This document shows positions 57,901-64,000 of a stretch of DNA of 64,000 nt, in pieces. The stretch comes from Notospermus geniculatus (lineage: Eukaryota; Nemertea; Pilidiophora; Heteronemertea; Lineidae): assembly GCA_002633025.1 (NCBI GenBank), contig NMRB01000009.1:771691-835690 (forward strand). The letters are read 5' to 3'. The translations under genes were made by a program, and so were the position numbers. Under the pieces are notes generated by a model, which ran no database searches, had not been told where the DNA came from, and saw only the letters and a list, made by a program, of their open reading frames with translations. Position 1 is the first letter of the stretch, and each line of letters opens with the position of its first letter.

Positions 57901-60655
57901 AAGATAGCCTGCCTGTAATAAGCATCTCTAATGATGTGTTAACCATTATTTTCAGTCGCCAGAGATCTTCAAACCAGCTGCCTATGACATCAATAACCCA
58001 GATTCAGGTAATCTTTGAGTACTTCTTCAGGATTCATAGGAAGGATGTGATGTGTTCATATGATTCTGGTTCAAAGCCATTCTGTGACCGAAATGTAGCG
58101 TAGTCATTCAATCATGGGAGGTTCATTCCCATAACACTTTAATGAAGGGATGTTTAGAAACTTAGCAAAGCTTTGATGAAGATGCCGGTCAGTTACGGTG
58201 ACTGTAACTGGAAACTCACGGATCATCAGAATGAGGCTTGATGACAGTAAATGCTCATCTGATGAGTTACTTGGCATTAAAAGGAAGATTTGATGATGCC
58301 TAAAGCCTGGGAAGACACACTGTAATATGTTTGTGTTCTATGTATTTGCAGCATTTCGTATTCCACTCTATCTTGGCCAGGAGCTTATTCAAGTGACAGC
58401 AGACACCCCAGCCACTTGCATTGATCAAAATGGACTCTCCAATGCCTGTCCTGATACTGGATTTGTAGCTACACCATCATATGATGGTAGTATTTGTCGT
58501 AATGCTGTAGCTGAGGTAAGTGTGGGGCCCGGAATTTCACAGTGTTGCTTTGGGTACATTCTTCATAATTTCACATCAAAAAGCTATGTAAGATTTCAGT
58601 TGTCTTATTTCTCCTATGGTTTATTTATGATTCCATGTTCTGTGAGCCTGTAAGCATCCTACTATCAGTGAGTTGCACTGTCCATTTTTCAGGTGAAGTA
58701 TGAGATAACACATCAACATACCAATGGCATCAAAGAAGTGAAAGTGAAATTTGTGCTCAGGGACCTCAAAGATAGTCAACTGCCTTTTACCCAGAAATTT
58801 CAAGTCACATGGAAAGAGGTCAGTTCTGTCCCCAATATACCATCTGTTGTTAAACCCTGTTTGCAAGCAGTATCGCATGTGAAAACATTGATCTGCATGT
58901 ACATGTATTTTCCACAAAATTTTCATGAACTTATGGTACGTGTATATTATTATCCAATGGTTTTCAGTTCAATGGGAATAAAACATTTGTACGGAGTGGT
59001 AATCCAGGGTATGTTGTCAACCAACCTGTTCTCGCTGGGAGACTCACACAGAAGGAAGTGAATGGAGTCATGAAGTAAGTTGTCCAGCTGTGAAACTACA
59101 TAACTGACAAGTCTACACCAGAATGCCCTACTCATTACGGTACAGTTGCTGTGCTGAACTCACTGTCGTTTGAGTGGAAGTCAATGAGATTCTCCCAAAG
59201 AGGGCCAAATGACCTTCTTTGTGTGACTTCTATCCCAACGGCTCTTGTTCAGTGATAAAAGAAAATGTACCTGAAAAGTCTGCAGAATGTCTTCGGCAAC
59301 ACCCCATTTGAAGAAACTTTGTCTTTTATATTGCTTTTCAGACAATCTATCTTACTGAGTGAGGACCGCAACCAAATGCTCACCATGATGGCAAGTACAA
59401 CAGCGGGTGACTGCTTGTCAAATTCCAATCAACGTATTCCAGTCAAATTTGGTGTGAACATGCGGTCTGGATGCACGGTCAGGTGAGTGTCTGTGATACG
59501 TTTCTTTCGTGCTGTCAGTGGTCTGCTTATCTGCTGTGGAAAGCCATTACAATGACATAGGCTGATACAGAGCTATAACACCAGTTCTCTCTCAAATACG
59601 GAACACACTCTGGGCATAGGTATCACTCTCTCAAACATACATGTAATTGGTATTTCAGGGTTGCTCTCACAAACATGACCAATAACTGTCAACTGATCCA
59701 AGACAGTGCCAAGAAGATATTACAAGGTGGCCCGGATCTTGTCGATTATGTGGCAACTTTTGGCAATTCGGATGTTGAGAAGGTTGGAGACTGGGTGCCT
59801 ATCATGATAGAAAATGAACCCCCCGCAGCAACAGTAAGTAACTGACTTTCACACTGCTTACTGTCTAGAGCAGAAAAGTATTTTATCAGATGACAGGAAT
59901 ATTCAAAACTAGCTGAAAGACAGTGTTCACGCCCCTGCTGAGTTTATAGTTAATGTGAAGATCTTGTCACGAGCTTCAGGAGGGTGTCAGTCTTGCTCTT
60001 CTCAAAATAGCTTTAATTTGTTCCCTGCAGGGTTCCACAACCCAGGCTGGCCTCTGCTATGGCATGGTGTTGGGGATGAATCTTGAGATTGTCTATGCAA
60101 ATGTTGGATCTTTGGCCAATCCTCAACCAAAGATTATAGGAGTGGCGAGGGTTTTTGACAAACCTCAAGATCTCAGATATGAGGTAGGTGATTTCTATGT
60201 GTTTTTCAGAGTGGTTTGATTGAAACTCGTCTTCTCTTATATCTATCCATACCGATCATTTTCAGGACAAAGAAGTGAATTCGCAGGTGGTGCACCTTTC
60301 CCTTTTAGAGTGTGAACACAGGTGTTGAGCCCCATTTCCATTGTGATACACTAAATGTAAATGCAGTTATTCATGTTTTTTCTTTTCCATTTTCCAGTGC
60401 TATGGTCCGTACTGTGAGCCAAACACGGGGGCCCAGACTCAGAACTTTGAGCTAACAAGTTCCGTCACATTCATTGACGCATCAGAAAAAGCTGTGCCAT
60501 TTTATGCTGAACGCCCTCTGTTGGCTGTACGATTACCGTACGACTTTTTCTATCCATTCTTATCAGGTGCTGATGCCCCGATCCAGAGCCATTTCAACCT
60601 TTTGACAACTCTTCTCTTTGGTGTACTCTTGCTTTGTTATACCGTCGATTCATAG
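54911..60655 (+). CDS. TCTN: Tectonic (ciliary transition-zone protein)
   Basis: Transition-zone membrane protein that partners the MKS/B9 module in cilia. Exons: 54911-55046, 55468-55741, 56250-56356, 56769-56911, 57274-57376, 57659-57780, 57956-58007, 58352-58515, 58693-58818, 58968-59074, 59342-59482, 59659-59833, 60031-60183, 60398-60655. All are phase-consistent, giving 686 residues. I chose ATG 54911 (CAACAACATGGCG, good context) because it directly begins a signal peptide, MAVVGKLFVQIGILLAHILS. An in-frame ATG 60 bases upstream is possible. The tectonic signature is CTCDLTSAGCDVNCCCDPDC. Later blocks are GMFGLSKPVNSMTCNDD, SGNPGYVVNQPVLAG and RLPYDFFYPF. It ends with a hydrophobic segment, LLTTLLFGVLLLCY, as in TCTN2/TCTN3-type membrane forms. 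Which paralogue it is cannot be decided by eye. The exon 2 acceptor has two candidates six bases apart (55468 or 55474). Confidence 0.93.
56401..56597. mobile_element. MITE in tectonic intron 3
   Basis: GTGACAATCCACAGCAAAAC at the left and the inverted GTGACACTCCACAGCAAAAC at the right extend to 36-base arms ending GCATGTCGCTC. The element is 197 bases and non-coding. Confidence 0.75.
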
Positions 60656-61725
60656 ATGGAACAGTTCATACATCTATATCATCACGTGAGATACAAATCA
60701 GAAGGCCTGACAGTGAGATTTCAAGTCCCCATTACATTAGATAAGCAGTGAGTCATGTCAATATAAAGTGAAATAACTTGACACTTTGCTCTCCCGCATA
60801 GTTTGAGACAGTTTTACCTGTCGCAGGATGTGGTGTGGGGACAATTATATCTCATCACAGGTCATCTTGCCAGATATGGCCTTATCATGCCAGTTCATTG
60901 TTCAATGCTGTCATCAGTCCATGTGTGCTGTTATTCTATACAAGAAAAGAACTGCCGTCCCAGTTAAGCTTATCTTTTAAGGATGAATATGATAATTCCT
61001 CAGGTGTTTTGCGTGTGTCTGATGGGAGTACTCGACCTAGTGGACCCTAAATCTATGAAGGCTGATAGCCTAGATGACAGTAGAGCAGTCCATCTGAAGT
61101 CATTATGTTGTATTAACTGACAATTTAGGCTGAGAACTACTACAATTTAGTAACTAAATGTATTTTGTCTGTAGGCTTTTAGATATGCAACCAAAACTGT
61201 CCCCAGTTTAAGACAATGCTTGAACTGTCTGAAAGGAAGTTGTGATACTGTTTTGGTCTGTGTGCCTGACAATAATGAAGTTTTCTGTTGTAAATAGTGT
61301 ACAGATAGTCACATTGTGGATATATTTATTTGATTGGGAGAATATAATGACATTCATTAGCCTTTGTAAAGAGATGTAGGATAGATTTGTTGAACAGGTA
61401 CCCTACATTTATATGATACATGTCATTTTGCAGCTCTCTGAATTCTTGGTGGCAAGAGTTCAGTTGTGAGTATGTGGCTTTTCCAGTGGGCTTTAATTAC
61501 GAAGTGCTGCACGCTCTCGCAAACACATTCCGTCTGCTGAAAGCTTCTGATTCATCAGCAGTTTGGAATGGTAGGGACCTACTGATACACAAATATCATG
61601 TTTATCAGGGGTCTTGAGAACATCATGGTGCTGATATTGGGAAATCTGAACTTTGCTTATCAAAGAACATGGATGGTGGAATTTGATACTTTAATACAGA
61701 GGTATTTATTTTGTAATGGTTCATG

Positions 61726-61731
61726 AATAAA
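61726..61731 (+). terminator. Polyadenylation signal of the tectonic gene
   Basis: AATAAA, 1071 bases after the tectonic stop codon and followed by A/T-rich sequence. The stretch 60656-61750 appears to be the 3' untranslated region. 61751-62689 holds no gene I can support. Confidence 0.5.
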
Positions 61732-62689
61732 TTTTAGAATATAAAATTTCACATTTTCCATGAGAATTATTTTGGAATTCTTGCAGCTGTGTTATACAAC
61801 TGTATCTGCACCATTTTGGTAAAAATGCTCAGTAGATTATTTCTGTAATGCGACTGGTTATTTGTCCTCCCTAGTTGCTGATGGTGGTGGGGACAAATAT
61901 GTCCCCATGGGTACTTTATGCCGCGCTATGAAATCCAATTTCTCCCAACAAAATGTTATTTTGGGGGCTTCCCTCCATCTCAATTTCAGTTATCTAGCTG
62001 GCAAAGTAAATGGCCGGGATTTATTTTTCAAAAAGCAACCCAGACACCATTTCCTGGAATTAGCATCTGTTTGCAAGGAAATATTTTCCCACTGACTATG
62101 TCTGATGCCATATTCCTGGAATCCAGTTTCCTGGAATCTTCTCTGCACTGCACTGTAAACCATGTAAAACTCAATACCCGTTGTCCAAGTAGCCTAACAG
62201 AAATCGTGCCGTCCTTCTTGCAATCGGCCTACAACAGATAAGACCTGACGAGACATTGATTAGGCCGACAACATTACTATGCCGGACAGCGGGCCAGAGA
62301 AAACTGCGAGCGCGGCGGGAAACTGGAGCCAACATTTTAATAAAGGCCTCGCAGAACGATCTAGGGCGTTACCTCACGTGTTATAGGAATCTAACACAAG
62401 TGCTGTTTTAATGTGACGTGGGATTAAACTCGATGGATATAAAGACTTTATTTGCTCATGAAAGCATAGCGAAAGATTTTGTTCACAAAAAACCTGAATT
62501 GGAATGAGTGATTGATTGTCTGTCCCAATTTCCGCGTATCTGGGTTACTTCGTTATCGCAACGAGACAGCGCCAAAATTAGACCTACCTCGTCCTAAGAA
62601 TACTCCGAAGTACCCTCCCGTCATTGACACACTGCAAATGAGTACATGGAATCGTAGCCATTCGCCGACTAGGGACGGGATTAGCGGGA

Positions 62690-62812
62690 ATGAATAGCGG
62701 GAATCCCTACTTTTCATTTGACGTCGGTCGAAGAGTTGTCGCCGAGTCTCTTCCAGATTCCGTTTACCCAGCGTACAGGCCCCGGACTATTGTGGAGCAG
62801 GAGACAAACCAG
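62690..62812 (+). CDS. First coding exon of an unidentified gene (continues beyond window)
   Basis: ATG at 62690 opens 41 codons, starting MNSGNPYFSFDVGRRVVAES and ending IVEQETNQ, up to a consensus CAG/GTAAGT donor in phase 0. The frame, the strong donor and the CpG-rich surroundings support a real first exon. No later exon could be assigned before the window ends. The peptide is not one I recognise. Confidence 0.6.
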
Positions 62813-63596
62813 GTAAGTCTGTTTATTAACCATTTATCACACGAAATATTCGATTTTGATTCGCTATGATAAATGTTGATAGGGTTTTAGTGGAGCAGGA
62901 AGTTATAGCCGTTTTTGGTGGTCTGTCGGCGCTGTAGTGACAAGCCTTTGGCCTAAACCTTGGAATTTCTTGAGAAATCTATCCGAACAATACATGAATA
63001 GGTTACCGTGTAGACCTAACGTTCAAAGAACCGCCCCCTTCAGCAGTGCTCAGATGAAATTGAAAGGGCGACCAGATGAGGTATAGAGCTTCCCTCCCGT
63101 AGGCCTACTCTTGACGGCTGCCATTGGCGAGGCGACATTATAGGCCTCTTGGCGAATCCACTTTACACCCATTCCCAGAAGTCAAGACATTAGGGGTTGG
63201 GTGGGACCCACATCCAAGTTCTCAGTCAGGTTGCCTTTATATTCATGATTCATGATATTCAGGCCGCTTCAGGATCCTTCTGGTATGTGCGTTCCCGAAC
63301 GGGAAATCCCCGCGTCAACTGTCTGCTCATGGAAATAAGCCCTGGTGTCGTCATTGATTACGAAAGAGAAGGTTTATGTCAGAGGACTTTTCCGAAACAT
63401 TATAAAATGATCAGTAAATTTGTCAACCTACCATACCTGCCCTCATATGGGATTTTGTCACGAATAGCCAGCCGCCAAGAGCAGCCTCAAAAGAGAAAGT
63501 GAAACTACCGGCGCGCTTCAACATGAGGGCCATGGGGTTGGGACCTCCTAAGCTGATGGAGCACGTGGAGACGGGCGGGCGTTTGACCGTATAAAA

Positions 63597-63714
63597 GGGA
63601 GTTTTCGGAAAGCTCCCGAAACGCCAACACGAACGCCAAACCTTGCCACGAAGAGAGCAACGGACAAAGGACAGACGTTCGCGTTGGCGTTTCGGGGGCT
63701 TTGTGAAAACTCTC
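63597..63714. mobile_element. Foldback element with 39-bp arms
   Basis: GGAGTTTTCGGAAAGCTCCC and, inverted, GAGAGTTTTCACAAAGCCCC continue inward through CGAAACGCCAAC(A/G)CGAACG. A short unique loop lies between them. A TATAAAAG precedes it at 63590. The 145-codon minus-strand frame over it is an artefact. Confidence 0.65.
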
Positions 63715-64000
63715 GTCACGCGTGAGGCATAACTTTCAGCCACGGTAGCGCGCCAGTTATGCCACCCTGTCTGGATCGTCTCCGAATTTTCCTCATCGGT
63801 GCATCTAATGAGGATACATGACATGTAACCATGTAACGGGTTTTTGGTTTGATTGCTCACTTCTCAAGGCTACGGAGGTTCAAAATTTCAAAGCTTGCCT
63901 GGGAACATTTCGATTTAACATTTGTCATTTTTGTTGTTCCGGTACATTCACACAGGTGAGCACATGGTCCATGGACCATTTCATTATCATTATGGAAGAC

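Noticed and set aside
63423-63860. 145-codon minus-strand frame
   Set aside because: It runs across a foldback element and has no recognisable protein features.
1-64000. CRISPR arrays, bacterial operons, riboswitches, prophage
   Set aside because: No such structures. Intron-rich genes and SINE/LINE content show animal nuclear DNA.

Overview
The window is animal nuclear DNA. Short exons with GT/AG borders, conserved metazoan genes (tetraspanin, ERGIC2, ILVBL, tectonic), tRNA-derived SINEs, a truncated LINE and many small inverted-repeat elements all point that way. The abundance of GGCCTA, ACATGTA and ACCGGT words suggests a marine invertebrate, perhaps an echinoderm or hemichordate, but this is only an impression. 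It is a draft scaffold with one 707-base gap and several single-n joins.

Layout. (1) 24-4554, minus: a tetraspanin lacking only its last exon, with two alternative exons for its third membrane segment. (2) 4555-14556: mostly gene-poor DNA with small transposons and palindromes. (3) 12535-30446: a large RING-H2 ubiquitin ligase gene. The scaffold shows its coding exons on the plus strand (20725-28616) and a second inverted copy of its last two exons at 17222-17773. Matching inverted ends of equal length show that the contig 20046-29921 is probably placed backwards; flipped, the gene would run on the minus strand from about 30.5 kb to about 12.5 kb. (4) 30800-33170: nested foldback elements inside a tandem duplication. 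(5) 33221-38675, plus: ERGIC2, with three candidate mutually exclusive exons. (6) 39472-40851, minus: a NADAR-domain protein. (7) 43051-49340, plus: ILVBL, with an in-frame internal deletion and a 323-base tandem duplication. (8) 51791-53443, minus: an unrecognised 218-residue protein. (9) 54911-60655, plus: a tectonic. (10) 62690 onward, plus: first coding exon of a further gene.

The genes are housekeeping and membrane or ciliary genes with no operon-like logic. Neighbours alternate between convergent pairs (ERGIC2/NADAR, ILVBL/unknown) and divergent pairs (NADAR/ILVBL, unknown/tectonic, and, after correction of the inverted contig, the RING gene/ERGIC2). The most interesting biology is the pair of candidate mutually exclusive exon clusters, in the tetraspanin and in ERGIC2.
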